DNA from: an uncultured Helicobacter sp.
Lineage (GTDB): Bacteria > Campylobacterota > Campylobacteria > Campylobacterales > Helicobacteraceae
Length of the DNA: 47,283 bases
Direction: 5' to 3'
Assembly: GCA_947177485.1 (NCBI GenBank)
Contig: CAMWUR010000011.1
Location: 1-47,283 of the forward strand
The notes beneath the pieces were generated by a model. It made no database searches. It saw only the letters and a list, made by a program, of their open reading frames with translations, and was not told the DNA's origin. The translations under genes were made by a program, and so were the position numbers. The number at the start of each line of letters is the position of its first letter. The first letter of the stretch is position 1. This document shows positions 17,762 through 26,600 of the stretch, piece after piece.

Positions 17762-17767
17762 TATACT
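17762..17767 (+). promoter_or_regulatory. -10 box for the sapC-like gene
   Basis: TATACT lies 23 bases before ATG 17790, followed by AAAAGGAGTC. It fits a sigma-70-type promoter between the metallophosphoesterase stop and the SapC gene. Confidence 0.5.
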
Positions 17768-17789
17768 AAGAATTTAAAAGGAGTCTTAT

Positions 17790-18587
17790 ATGTTTTCAAA
17801 ACTTGTCCCTGTAACACGTGATTTGATTGATAAAGGTTTTGTGCGCAACACCAACTTTCTTTTTGCCAAATCCGAAACAATGTGTGAGCTCGTCTATGAT
17901 GAACTTAGCGAGGCAATCCTAGCATTTCCTGTGGCGATGGTGCGAATCGATGGCGTGCCAAAGCTCGTTGCCTTGCTTTCTGTCTTGCCCAACCAAAACT
18001 GCTTTGTGAGTCCTGATGGGCGATTTCTCGCGTCATATATCCCGCGAATCCTCAAGCAATATCCTTTTACACTCTACCCAACAAAAGAGGGCAAGCGCAT
18101 TTTGTGCGTTGATGAAAGTGCTCTTGCACCAAAAGGGCAGGCGAATGTGCAGGCATTCTATGACGAAAACGGCGCGCCAACAGAATTTTTGACAAAATTT
18201 GTGCAGATGTGGGAGCAGTTTCGCGGGCAGCAAATCGACACCGACAATGCGATGCGTGCGCTTGATGAGGCGGGAGTGTTTAGCGAATGGGAATTGTTGC
18301 TTGAATATAGCGATGGGACGCAAACGCGCATTAGCGATATTTATCGCGTGAATGAAGAAAAAATGCGCGGCTTGAGCGCCGATGTGTGTCAATCACTTGT
18401 GAAAAGCGGCGCGCTTGGAATCGCGTATGCACAGATTCTCTCGCACCACAAAATCAATGCGCTCAAAAGGATTGTGTCTGAACATGCGAAATATTTGGCG
18501 GAGAAAGAAAAACTGCTTGCAGCCCCTGCTGCCACTTCTTCTGGTGCTGCAAGCGCAGCAGCAAAAGAGTTTGATTGGGGATTTTGA
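17790..18587 (+). CDS. SapC family protein
   Basis: A 265-aa protein matching the SapC family by its N-terminus (starting MFSKLVPVTRDL), the ELSEAILAFPVAMVRIDG strand, and the PFTLYPTKEG and FVQMWEQFRGQ segments. SapC was named from the surface-layer locus of Campylobacter fetus, but the family is widespread and its biochemical role is unsettled. There is no signal peptide. The C-terminus has an Ala/Ser-rich stretch after a helical segment and ends in FDWGF. It has its own likely promoter and is the last plus-strand gene before the convergent repeat region. Confidence 0.8.
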   Translation: MFSKLVPVTRDLIDKGFVRNTNFLFAKSETMCELVYDELSEAILAFPVAMVRIDGVPKLVALLSVLPNQNCFVSPDGRFLASYIPRILKQYPFTLYPTKEGKRILCVDESALAPKGQANVQAFYDENGAPTEFLTKFVQMWEQFRGQQIDTDNAMRALDEAGVFSEWELLLEYSDGTQTRISDIYRVNEEKMRGLSADVCQSLVKSGALGIAYAQILSHHKINALKRIVSEHAKYLAEKEKLLAAPAATSSGAASAAAKEFDWGF

Positions 18588-18690
18588 TTCTTGATTTTTC
18601 GAATCTGTCGCATGCGATTCTTCAATCGCAAACGGCTTGAATGATAGTCTCCCGTCATTTGCGAGCCTTCGCAATGACGCAAGGCATATT

Positions 18691-18748
18691 GGAGGTGCGA
18701 CTTGAGTCGCACTCATTATTCTATGTGTGCGGTTAAAACCGCACCTCC
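18691..18748. repeat. GGAGGTGCG palindromic element, copy 2
   Basis: 58 bases from GGAGGTGCGACTTGAGTCGC to GTGCGGTTAAAACCGCACCTCC. The right end is identical to copy 1 (7980-8001), and the following sequence (AAGATT, one variable base, TATTTGTCATGTTGAG) is also shared, so the repeat unit extends past the palindrome. Confidence 0.8.
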
Positions 18749-18965
18749 GAAGATTTTATTTGTCATGTTGAGGCAAAGCCGAAACATCTCTTTGGAATCT
18801 ATGAATGGTTTATTTTTTTAAGGGAGACAAGGGGCGCTACTTGCCCCAAAGCAAACATGAAATTGTTTGTGTATTCTCACTGATAGCTTCGCCCTTATCC
18901 CCCTTATAATCCCCCAAACCCCTGCACGCTTTTATAATGTGCGTTGCACCTGCATGTGTCAATGT

Positions 18966-19016
18966 CCACAGCGCTTCGGCTATGTTAAGTTGGAACATAG
19001 CCGTTATGTGCTGTGG
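18966..19016. repeat. Hairpin element with GAACATAGCCG, copy 1
   Basis: Outer arms CCACAGC (18966-18972) and GCTGTGG (19010-19016) enclose a perfect ten-base hairpin, CGGCTATGTT (18977-18986) with AACATAGCCG (18994-19003). A related copy occurs at 19246-19324. Confidence 0.7.
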
Positions 19017-19245
19017 TTGGGGGGTTGGAATCTTGCTAGAAAATTTGCTATTTGTCCTTCTGAAGCCTTTAGGCTGAAGAATCTCATGTTGTGAGAATCC
19101 AAGAGATGTTTCGGCTTTGCCTCAACATGACAATAAATCTTTACCCTCCCCCTAACCCCAAAGCACAGGGAGGGGGAATTATCTTACAATGCCAAAACTC
19201 GATTCTGCATCTCCAATTGCTTTTATTCGCCATTGCTCATATTCT

Positions 19246-19324
19246 AACGTCCCAACCACAGCGCTGCGTCTCTGTGATGCCTTTTGGCTCGAACATAGCC
19301 GCTGCGTGCTGTGGTTGGGACGTT
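19246..19324. repeat. Perfect 15-bp inverted repeat element, copy 2
   Basis: AACGTCCCAACCACA (19246-19260) is exactly complementary to TGTGGTTGGGACGTT (19310-19324). The internal sequence shares GAACATAGCCG and GTGCTGTGGTTGG with the element at 18966-19016. It is non-coding and possibly a small mobile or structural element. Confidence 0.75.
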
Positions 19325-19454
19325 AAGATGAATAAGCAATAGCAAGCAAGAGAATCTAGGATTCTGTCATTACGAAGACTCGCCCGAAGCAATCCACCGT
19401 GTTGAACTTTAGAGCTGACTAATTGTCCTCGCCTAAACACCGATAAAGCCCCGA

Positions 19455-20051
19455 TTATTTCCTCCCTGCTTCAAAAAACACTTCCTCTGGCAGCTTTGGT
19501 GGGAGTTGCTCGGTTGCAATGCCTTTGGGTGTGGTCAGAATAAGCGCATAGCCTCCTTTGTGGTCTTTGTCCCAAACACTATAAAATTCATTCTTTAACG
19601 AGAGATATTCGCCATGGCTTGGGTCAAAGACGCGGATATAATCGCCCGCATAGTTGATAATCACAACAAAATGAGGAAATCGTGGGTCGTCTTCAATCTT
19701 AACCAATAATGGAATCTGGATTTTTTCGAGCGCCTCTCTATCCATTTGATAGCTCGCGCTTTTATATCCCATTTTTTGTGCAGCCTTTTGCAATTCTAAA
19801 AAGCTCACCATATCTGTGTTGATGTTTCCCTTAGAATCTTTGGTAAAATATTCTAAGACTTCAAGCTCATCAACCCTTTTAAAATCAATCAATCGAATCA
19901 ATGTTGCGAGCGAGGCAGCGCCACATGATTCTTCATAGCTTTGGCGCACAAGGTTTTGGTTGCGCAATTCTTGAAAAGACTTAACGGCAAAATCGGCAAA
20001 CAGGGGCAGAAAACAAAGAGAAAAAAGAAAGAATCTTAGAACTTTTTCCAA
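19455..20051 (-). CDS. Periplasmic C39-type cysteine peptidase
   Basis: A 198-aa protein with an N-terminal signal peptide (hydrophobic residues 6-19) and one papain-like C39 domain. The catalytic set is complete: Q37 (oxyanion hole) and C43 in RQSYEESCGAASLATL, H127 in PHFVVI, and D143 in VFDPSHG. C39 domains normally sit at the N-terminus of ABC exporters and cut after double-glycine leaders in the cytoplasm. This one stands alone and is exported, as with FapD of functional-amyloid systems. It is the last gene of a tight four-gene operon whose first gene has a double-glycine leader. Its start overlaps the upstream barrel gene by 16 bases. Confidence 0.82.
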   Translation of the reverse strand: MEKVLRFFLFSLCFLPLFADFAVKSFQELRNQNLVRQSYEESCGAASLATLIRLIDFKRVDELEVLEYFTKDSKGNINTDMVSFLELQKAAQKMGYKSASYQMDREALEKIQIPLLVKIEDDPRFPHFVVIINYAGDYIRVFDPSHGEYLSLKNEFYSVWDKDHKGGYALILTTPKGIATEQLPPKLPEEVFFEAGRK

Positions 20052-20885
20052 AAGCTTATTCCAAAGACAGAATCAGGAGCAGAGCTCGAGCCCCCAGCCA
20101 TTCCCGAAATAGAAAAAGCCGAAGTGGAGTTAAGACTATATGTCATACCCAAAGACAAAGTTGGGATAGAGCGCCAGCCAGTGGATTGATAGCCATCAAT
20201 CTTTTGTGGCGTTTGGATTCGTTGTTCTAGCCCCACATCAAAAGAAAATTTGGGGCTAAGAATGAGCGATGCATCAGCGCCAACACCGATTCCATTGCCA
20301 TACATGATTCTGCCGCCATCAAACTTGCGCTGCTTGTTGTGGTCAAAAGAGGCATAGACAGAATAGACAATTGGGTCGCTATAACTTCGCAAAGAAGCCT
20401 TGAAGGATTGCGAGTGCACATAGAAATTCTTTTTTTCATCGAGAATCTTTTCACGTTCGATAATGGACGTTTGCACGGTGATTTTGCGGCACAAAGTCAA
20501 AGAATCTTGGAGCAGTGTAGAGCAAACCAATCCACCACGAATTGAATTGAAAGAGATTGTTGCCCGTATAGCCAAAGGTATTAAAATCAAACACTTCCTC
20601 GCGCCGATAGCTCCCACCAACAGAAGTGAGAATGTCCAAATCTTTAATCAACGTATACATCAAAGTCTGCCGCAAAGACAAAACCTTTGTGTCTTCAATA
20701 GCATAATCTGCACCTTCAACACTGACATTGGGATAGACTCGATAACTATTGGGATTGCCTGTGCTTAAGAACGAAAGGCTTGTGATACTCCGAATGCCTG
20801 ATTGCTGTTTGAACAACGAATCCACACCGATTAAGTCGGAGGCACAAAGAAAGCCAGCGCAACAAAGAAACAGAAGCTTTTTCAT
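20036..20885 (-). pseudogene. Outer-membrane beta-barrel gene, frameshifted
   Basis: Two overlapping frames form one gene. The first (from ATG 20885) has a signal peptide, starting MKKLLFLCCAGFLCAS, and alternating strands up to APRFFDFVP. The second continues with KITVQTSIIEREK and ends GISFWKKF, with a terminal aromatic residue as in outer-membrane barrels. The shift is at about 20480-20492; removing one base there would restore about 282 aa. No homopolymer tract is present, so this is a mutation or sequencing error rather than an obvious contingency switch. With the C39 peptidase beside it, the barrel may be the export pore for the processed protein, as FapF is in the Fap system. Its ATG overlaps the upstream stop (ATGA). 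Confidence 0.65.
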
Positions 20886-22138
20886 ACACCCTCCGCAATT
20901 CCGCTTGCTTTGACACCATTTGTGATTTTGCTCATGACTTGTTGCAGAATCGAATCATCATTTCCTTTGAGCTTGGAACGGATTCTGTCAATTAGGCTTT
21001 CATAGGTTTTGGATTCTTTGGTGTTGGTTTGCAAGCTCGAATCCGAAGCGAGATTCAAGAGAATCTCTGTGTTGTCTATGGCTGAAAAGCGGGAGATGAG
21101 GCTTTCTTGGAACTCCTTAGAGCTCTCCTTGAGCTGTGAAGCCATAATATTATCTTGTTTAAAGAGCGAACTAATTTCTGCCCCAAACCCTTCAAACCAA
21201 TGATGGTCGCTATAATTCAGGATTACATTAAGTGAATCGATAACTTGTTGCTGCTCATCTTCAGGCAAAAACTTGTTTAGATTCAAGCCAAACTCGGCAA
21301 GCATTGCAGTTTGGTTTGCCCAAAGGTCTCGATGAGTAAAAATAGCTGTAAATAGTGTGTCATCTAATTGAAGATATTCAGCAACTATCTCTCTATCTTT
21401 TTCAACCATTTCAGATATTGTATTGATTTTTGCCTTTAAGAACAGCAGCTGCTGTGTTTCGTCAGAACGTGGGTCTTTTTCATATTCAGCTAAAAGATAT
21501 TTGTCTAAGAGTTTTTCAATTACCCCAAGGTTGCTTTCAAAATCAACGTACGTATAGCCCATATCGGGTTGTCGATTGAGGATTTCAGGAAAAGCTTCTG
21601 GCTCTGGGGCAAAGCTACTTGATGTTTTTGGGTCATACATTATAGACGAACCAAAGGGACGATAACGAGTTTTATCAAAATTATCATTAGTCCACAAAAC
21701 ATAAGAATTACCATCAAGCCACATGCCATTTTGAATGTTATCTTTTGTTGCTAGATTAGAATGTGTACCATAGCCCCAAACATGTTTGAGGTCGTCCAAG
21801 TTTAAACTTTCATCAGTTTTTGATAAGACATATTCGTAATCGCCAAGCACAAAACTTTTATTGCCATTTTCGTTTGAATAGACGTAACCTACTCCCCCAT
21901 GCTTTTTATCTGAATATGCATCATCATCAAGCTCAAGCATGAGGTTTGAGAGACTCTCAATGTCTTGCAAAAGTCCTTTTGGAAACTCTTGTGTTTGTTT
22001 TTGGATTGCAGAAACAGCTAATGCTTTTGACTCTTCTGTCGATAATCGATTAACAAACTCTTGAACCTCTTCAGTCTTTTGTGCTTGAGGTTTAACAATT
22101 ATTGGAGAATGCACATTTGTGTTGGTAGTTATCAGCAT
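20882..22138 (-). CDS. Hypothetical 418-aa protein of the C39/GG-leader operon
   Basis: No family is recognised. The protein has no signal peptide or membrane segment. The N-terminus (MLITTNTNVHSPIIVKPQAQ) is polar and low in charge, then acidic and helical. A central region is rich in aromatic and Gly residues (GGVGYVYSNENGN, HVWGYGTHSN, MWLDGNSYVLW), and the C-terminal half is predicted helical. The unstructured Ser/Thr/Asn-rich start resembles secretion signals of flagellar type III substrates, but that is only a suggestion. It starts 19 bases after the GG-leader gene and overlaps the barrel gene, so all four are probably one transcript. It may be a second exported product or a cytoplasmic partner. 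Confidence 0.6.
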   Translation of the reverse strand: MLITTNTNVHSPIIVKPQAQKTEEVQEFVNRLSTEESKALAVSAIQKQTQEFPKGLLQDIESLSNLMLELDDDAYSDKKHGGVGYVYSNENGNKSFVLGDYEYVLSKTDESLNLDDLKHVWGYGTHSNLATKDNIQNGMWLDGNSYVLWTNDNFDKTRYRPFGSSIMYDPKTSSSFAPEPEAFPEILNRQPDMGYTYVDFESNLGVIEKLLDKYLLAEYEKDPRSDETQQLLFLKAKINTISEMVEKDREIVAEYLQLDDTLFTAIFTHRDLWANQTAMLAEFGLNLNKFLPEDEQQQVIDSLNVILNYSDHHWFEGFGAEISSLFKQDNIMASQLKESSKEFQESLISRFSAIDNTEILLNLASDSSLQTNTKESKTYESLIDRIRSKLKGNDDSILQQVMSKITNGVKASGIAEGV

Positions 22139-22157
22139 GGGGAATCCTTAATGTGGC

Positions 22158-22733
22158 TTAATAATAACCACGTTCTCGTGTAAATTGCGCCCTATCTCTA
22201 CCAAACTGGTCTAGGTAGTAGCTACGAGTAAAGTTTACTAAGCGACTTGTGAAAGCGCTATTGCCAATAGCTTGTCCTGAACTGTTAACAATAGACTGTC
22301 TAGTGGTATTCGTTCGAAAATCAACTTCAAGACGAATAAAAACTCTTCCATAGGAATCTGCTAAGTTTGCAAATTCGCTATAATCACTAGAGCTATCACC
22401 AGCACCAATATTAAGCTTTCGACTACTTCTTTCGCTAGATGTTAGCGCCATCGGATAATACGACGTGAAGTATGAGAGAAAATTATATTGATCCGGATAC
22501 CCATATTCACAACTGGTGCAGCGAGAGGGATAATAGGCTAGCCCCCCAAAAATACTCCCTGCCTCATCATCTGCAAGCTTGCGGAAGCCTTGCATTTTGT
22601 CGCTCAATGCGCCTTTTGAAGCGATTGCAAGGACATCTTCGTCCATTGCTTGTGTCTGAATCGCTGATGGCGTTTGTGCCAATGCGATTGCGGTTATTGC
22701 GCTGATAAGCCCTAGTTTGAGAATGTTTTTCAT
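22158..22733 (-). CDS. Sec-exported precursor with internal double-glycine leader
   Basis: A 191-aa protein with a signal peptide (starting MKNILKLGLISAITAIALA), then about 45 residues ending in LADDEAGSIFGG (53-64). This fits the double-glycine leader consensus for C39 peptidases (L-12, E-8, I-4, G-2, G-1), with Ala at -11 and -7 where Ser and Leu are most common. Cleavage after G64 would release a 127-residue mature protein starting LAYYPSRCTSCEYGYPDQY, with a CTSC pair and many Tyr, Ser and Arg residues. It is the first gene of the operon that ends with a periplasmic C39 peptidase. The mature family is not recognised; it could be a surface fibre, adhesin or secreted effector. ATG 22733 is upstream of a clear hydrophobic segment; its ribosome site (AGAGAGC) is modest. 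Confidence 0.7.
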   Translation of the reverse strand: MKNILKLGLISAITAIALAQTPSAIQTQAMDEDVLAIASKGALSDKMQGFRKLADDEAGSIFGGLAYYPSRCTSCEYGYPDQYNFLSYFTSYYPMALTSSERSSRKLNIGAGDSSSDYSEFANLADSYGRVFIRLEVDFRTNTTRQSIVNSSGQAIGNSAFTSRLVNFTRSYYLDQFGRDRAQFTRERGYY

Positions 22734-22896
22734 TCTGCTCTCTTTGTATCAGAATATCTCCACTCATAACAAGAAAATCCTTAAAAAATTCTTTAAAATT
22801 TAGGATTTTTCGTCTTTGTGTCTCTACCAACACTCAAGCAACTTTTGTTCCGTTTTATTACGATGGAGATGTTTCGCTAACGCTCAACATGACAAT

Positions 22897-22955
22897 GGAG
22901 GTGCGGAATTGAGCGCACACATAGAATAATGATGTGCGATTGAAATCGCACCTCC
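22897..22955. repeat. GGAGGTGCG palindromic element, copy 3
   Basis: 59 bases from GGAGGTGCGG to CGCACCTCC, with internal GAGCGCAC and GTGCGATTGAAATCGCAC. The same terminal inverted repeats as copies 1 and 2, but diverged in the centre. Confidence 0.75.
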
Positions 22956-22967
22956 GACTCTGCTTGC

Positions 22968-23056
22968 GTCATTGCGAGGGCTCACCCGAAGCAATCCACG
23001 ATTCTGTGTTATGTACCATGTTTGATTGCCACGAGGCTATCGCTTCTCGCAATGAC
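22968..23056. repeat. GTCATTGCGAG inverted-repeat element
   Basis: 89 bases bounded by perfect 11-base inverted repeats GTCATTGCGAG (22968-22978) and CTCGCAATGAC (23046-23056). Internal GAAGCAATCCA and GATTGCCACGAGG continue the imperfect pairing. Degenerate relatives lie at about 19357 and 47141. Confidence 0.75.
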
Positions 23057-23070
23057 AAAGATTAGAAACT

Positions 23071-23638
23071 TCACAACAACAAATGCCCCGCGTCCCGCAC
23101 CCAAAAAAGGCGCGTTGCAAGTGGTGCAAAAAAATCGCGCGCTTCTTTGGCGGCGATGATTCTGTCTCTTTCGCCCAAAAAGACTTCGATTGCGATTCCA
23201 CGTTCGCGAATCTGTGTGAGCTCATCGGCACAGAATGTGTAGAAGAGTAATGTGCGCAAATCGTCCGCAAGCTCTTTTGTGCAAATCGATTCATGCTGTG
23301 AGAGGCAGAAATAGGGTAAGACGAGCTCCTTTTGCGCCTCGCTCGCATCTGTTGCGCCGCTTAGCGCCTGTTGTAAGAATGTTTGCAGATAGCGCACTGG
23401 GTTGGCAGCAAAAAGCCGCAGCTCTGCCTCTTTGCGCCTTGTTGGCATGCCATGAAAAAATGCGGGAGAGATGAGGCAGAGGCGGCGGATTGGGCGCGGA
23501 GAATCAAGCGCATAGCGCACAGCCTTTTGTGCGCCATAGCTAAAGCCCACCACGTCAAATTCGCGCACATCGAGGCAGTCGCGCACAGCACAAAAAGGCG
23601 CAACAAACAGCGCGCTTTCATGCGCAAAGCCAAAGCCG

Positions 23639-23658
<20 letters not shown>
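23071..23658 (-). CDS. bioV: BioV-type pimelyl-ACP methyl ester esterase
   Basis: A 195-aa alpha/beta-hydrolase from ATG 23658. The nucleophile elbow is GFSYG (Ser40), with the Asp in GERDRII and His192 in DAGHLLL near the C-terminus. It is small, without the usual cap, and begins [14 protein letters not shown]. This matches BioV, the Helicobacter replacement for BioH that releases pimelyl-ACP in biotin synthesis. Assignment rests on the family features and the Helicobacter-like context. A longer in-frame extension to 24360 lies inside tgt and is spurious. It overlaps the tgt stop by 20 bases, so the two are coupled. Confidence 0.72.
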
Positions 23659-24790
<1,132 letters not shown>

Positions 24791-24798
24791 GCGCTTGC

Positions 24799-25791
24799 CT
24801 AGGAGAGCCGCAACATTTTATCGAGTGCACGAAAGGCAAGCTGGCGCACAGATTCGTCAAGGAAAACTTCGTTGCCACTCTCGCCATTTTTGCATGTGCG
24901 CAGGGTTTGCAACACATCGTCAAGTGTGGTTTCGTTCATCGTGGGGCATTGTGGTAATGTGCTGCTAAGCACAAAGGTATTTTCTTTGCGCAAGCGATTG
25001 ACAAGGTTAAATTCTGTGCCCACAGCGACTTTTTGTGCAAGCGGGAGGTTTTGTACAAATTTGATAATCTGGCTTGTCGAGCCGACAAAGTCTGCCTTTG
25101 CGCAAACGCTCGGGTCGCACTCGGGATGGACGGCAATCACGATGTCGGGATATTTTTGGCGGAAGAAATCGACATCATTTGTCGTAAAGAGTTGATGCAC
25201 CGAGCAAAAGCCATTGTAGCAGATGATGTCTGCTGCTCGCACTTTTTCTGGGCTATCAACTCCCAAGGTCGCATATTGGAGCGCGTTTTGAATCGCGAGA
25301 TTCTGCCCCAAACAGCGGTCGGGGAGAAAAAAAATGGTCTTGCCTTCTTTACGCGCATGCGCGAGAATCTTTGCGGCATTGGAGCTTGTGCAGACAAAGC
25401 CGTCCATCGCGCCCACTTTTGCCTTGACTTCGGCATTGGAATTGATATAGGTAATAGGCATAATCCGTTCTTTGGGGATTCCAAACGATTGCAGCAGCGC
25501 AATCGATTCGTCAAAATAGCTGCTATCAATCATACGTGCCATCGAGCAGCACGCCATTTTGGGCATGAACACGCGTTTTTGCGGGGCGAGAATCTTCACA
25601 CTCTGCCCCATGAAATGCACGCCACAAAAAATGATGATATTTTTATCCGATTCTTGCGATTTTCTGGCAAGCTCGAGCGAATCGCCTGTGATGTCGGCGA
25701 TTGCCACGACTTCATCGCGCTGATAGAAATGCGCGGCAATCACAGCTCCGAGCTCATTTTTGAGGGTAATGATTTCTTGTTGTGTTGTCAT
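24799..25791 (-). CDS. nadA: Quinolinate synthase A
   Basis: A 330-aa [4Fe-4S] enzyme that condenses iminoaspartate with dihydroxyacetone phosphate to quinolinate in NAD synthesis. Three conserved Cys regions are visible: [25 protein letters not shown] and VHPECDPSV. The sequence begins with the usual helix and [13 protein letters not shown] 25791 has an AGGAG site, and its first 38 bases overlap the end of psd. The same psd-nadA adjacency occurs in H. pylori; nadC does not follow here. Confidence 0.95.
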   Translation of the reverse strand: MTTQQEIITLKNELGAVIAAHFYQRDEVVAIADITGDSLELARKSQESDKNIIIFCGVHFMGQSVKILAPQKRVFMPKMACCSMARMIDSSYFDESIALLQSFGIPKERIMPITYINSNAEVKAKVGAMDGFVCTSSNAAKILAHARKEGKTIFFLPDRCLGQNLAIQNALQYATLGVDSPEKVRAADIICYNGFCSVHQLFTTNDVDFFRQKYPDIVIAVHPECDPSVCAKADFVGSTSQIIKFVQNLPLAQKVAVGTEFNLVNRLRKENTFVLSSTLPQCPTMNETTLDDVLQTLRTCKNGESGNEVFLDESVRQLAFRALDKMLRLS

Positions 25792-26593
25792 GGTTATCTC
25801 CTAAAGTGCCGATACATTGCCCAAAGCGCACAGCCGTGTTGTCTTGGATATTGCAGCTCGCCTTGGCAAGCAAAACGATGCTCGAACCCATCTTAAACTG
25901 CCCTAGTTCTTGAGCTTTTTGCATGGATATTGGCTTGTCATAATGATAGATTGTCGCACCGCGTCCGGCGTTGGTGTGGATTCTTGGTTCGGCATAGATG
26001 AGAATCTTGCCCACATTGAGCGCACCCACAGCAACGAAATACAGCGGTTGGTCGCGCGAATCGAGTGCACGCAAAATCACGCGTTCGTTGCTCACAAACA
26101 CGGGCGATTTGCAAAGAATGCTTGGGCGTACCGAACAAAGGTTGCCATCGCAATAGGCGATGCTGACGATACGCAAATCTGTGGGGGCATGGAATCGGTG
26201 GTAATCGCGCGGTGCGAGATAGAGGTTGAAAAAGCGCATGCCCTCAATGCTTGACAGCTCGTGCGGCTCGAGGCTTTGGGCGAGCAGGGCAGACATCGCA
26301 TAGGAGATTCCTTTGATTTGCAATGCCTGATTGTTGCAAACCATTCCGCTTGCAATCAGTTTGCAATCGGTTGGTGCAATCAGCGAATCGACGTTCATAT
26401 CGACATCGCGAGGGCGCGTCAGGGGGCGCGTGAAGAGCGCATTAACGCTGGCATAGTGGTTTGGAGGCTCATGCTCGCTTAAGTCAATCTTGAGAATTGC
26501 GACAACGGCTTTGTTCACGAAATGTTGCAAACATATCGGGAGCTCCAAGTCAGCAAGAATGCCAAAGATTTTTGATAGCCATCGATTGATCAT
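25754..26593 (-). CDS. psd: Phosphatidylserine decarboxylase proenzyme
   Basis: A 279-aa protein from ATG 26593 (AGGAAC site); a TTG at 26611 is less likely. It converts phosphatidylserine to phosphatidylethanolamine at the inner membrane. The self-cleavage motif appears as KMGSSIV near the C-terminus, where Ser becomes the pyruvoyl group. [13 protein letters not shown] carries the conserved His region. Length and layout fit the short Helicobacter type. The C-terminal tail overlaps nadA. Confidence 0.93.
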   Translation of the reverse strand: MINRWLSKIFGILADLELPICLQHFVNKAVVAILKIDLSEHEPPNHYASVNALFTRPLTRPRDVDMNVDSLIAPTDCKLIASGMVCNNQALQIKGISYAMSALLAQSLEPHELSSIEGMRFFNLYLAPRDYHRFHAPTDLRIVSIAYCDGNLCSVRPSILCKSPVFVSNERVILRALDSRDQPLYFVAVGALNVGKILIYAEPRIHTNAGRGATIYHYDKPISMQKAQELGQFKMGSSIVLLAKASCNIQDNTAVRFGQCIGTLGDNHDNTTRNHYPQK

Positions 26594-26600
26594 TTTGTTC

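Larger units (their letters stand above)
18588..19454. other. Gene-free convergent region rich in palindromic repeats
   Basis: About 870 bases between the end of SapC (+) and the end of the C39 peptidase gene (-). Short ORFs here have no protein-like composition. It holds a GGAGGTGCG element (18691-18748), two related hairpin elements with GAACATAGCCG (18966-19016 and 19246-19324), and a C/G-rich hairpin (CCCTCCC near 19144 with GGGAGGG near 19168). It also holds CTCAACATGACA motifs and a degenerate piece starting GTCATTACGA at about 19357. No classical intrinsic terminator with a U tract was found. Confidence 0.7.
22734..23070. other. Gap with two palindromic repeat elements
   Basis: About 340 bases between bioV (minus strand, ends 23071) and the start of the GG-leader gene. 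The part from 22734 to about 22850 is AT-rich and must hold the operon promoter, but no strong -10 is obvious. The rest is a CTCAACATGACA segment (about 22865-22894), a GGAGGTGCG element and a GTCATTGCGAG element. Confidence 0.65.

Noticed and set aside
18588-19454. CRISPR-like repeats
   Set aside because: The repeats are few, palindromic, unequal in spacing and shared with other gaps; no regular spacer pattern and no cas genes.
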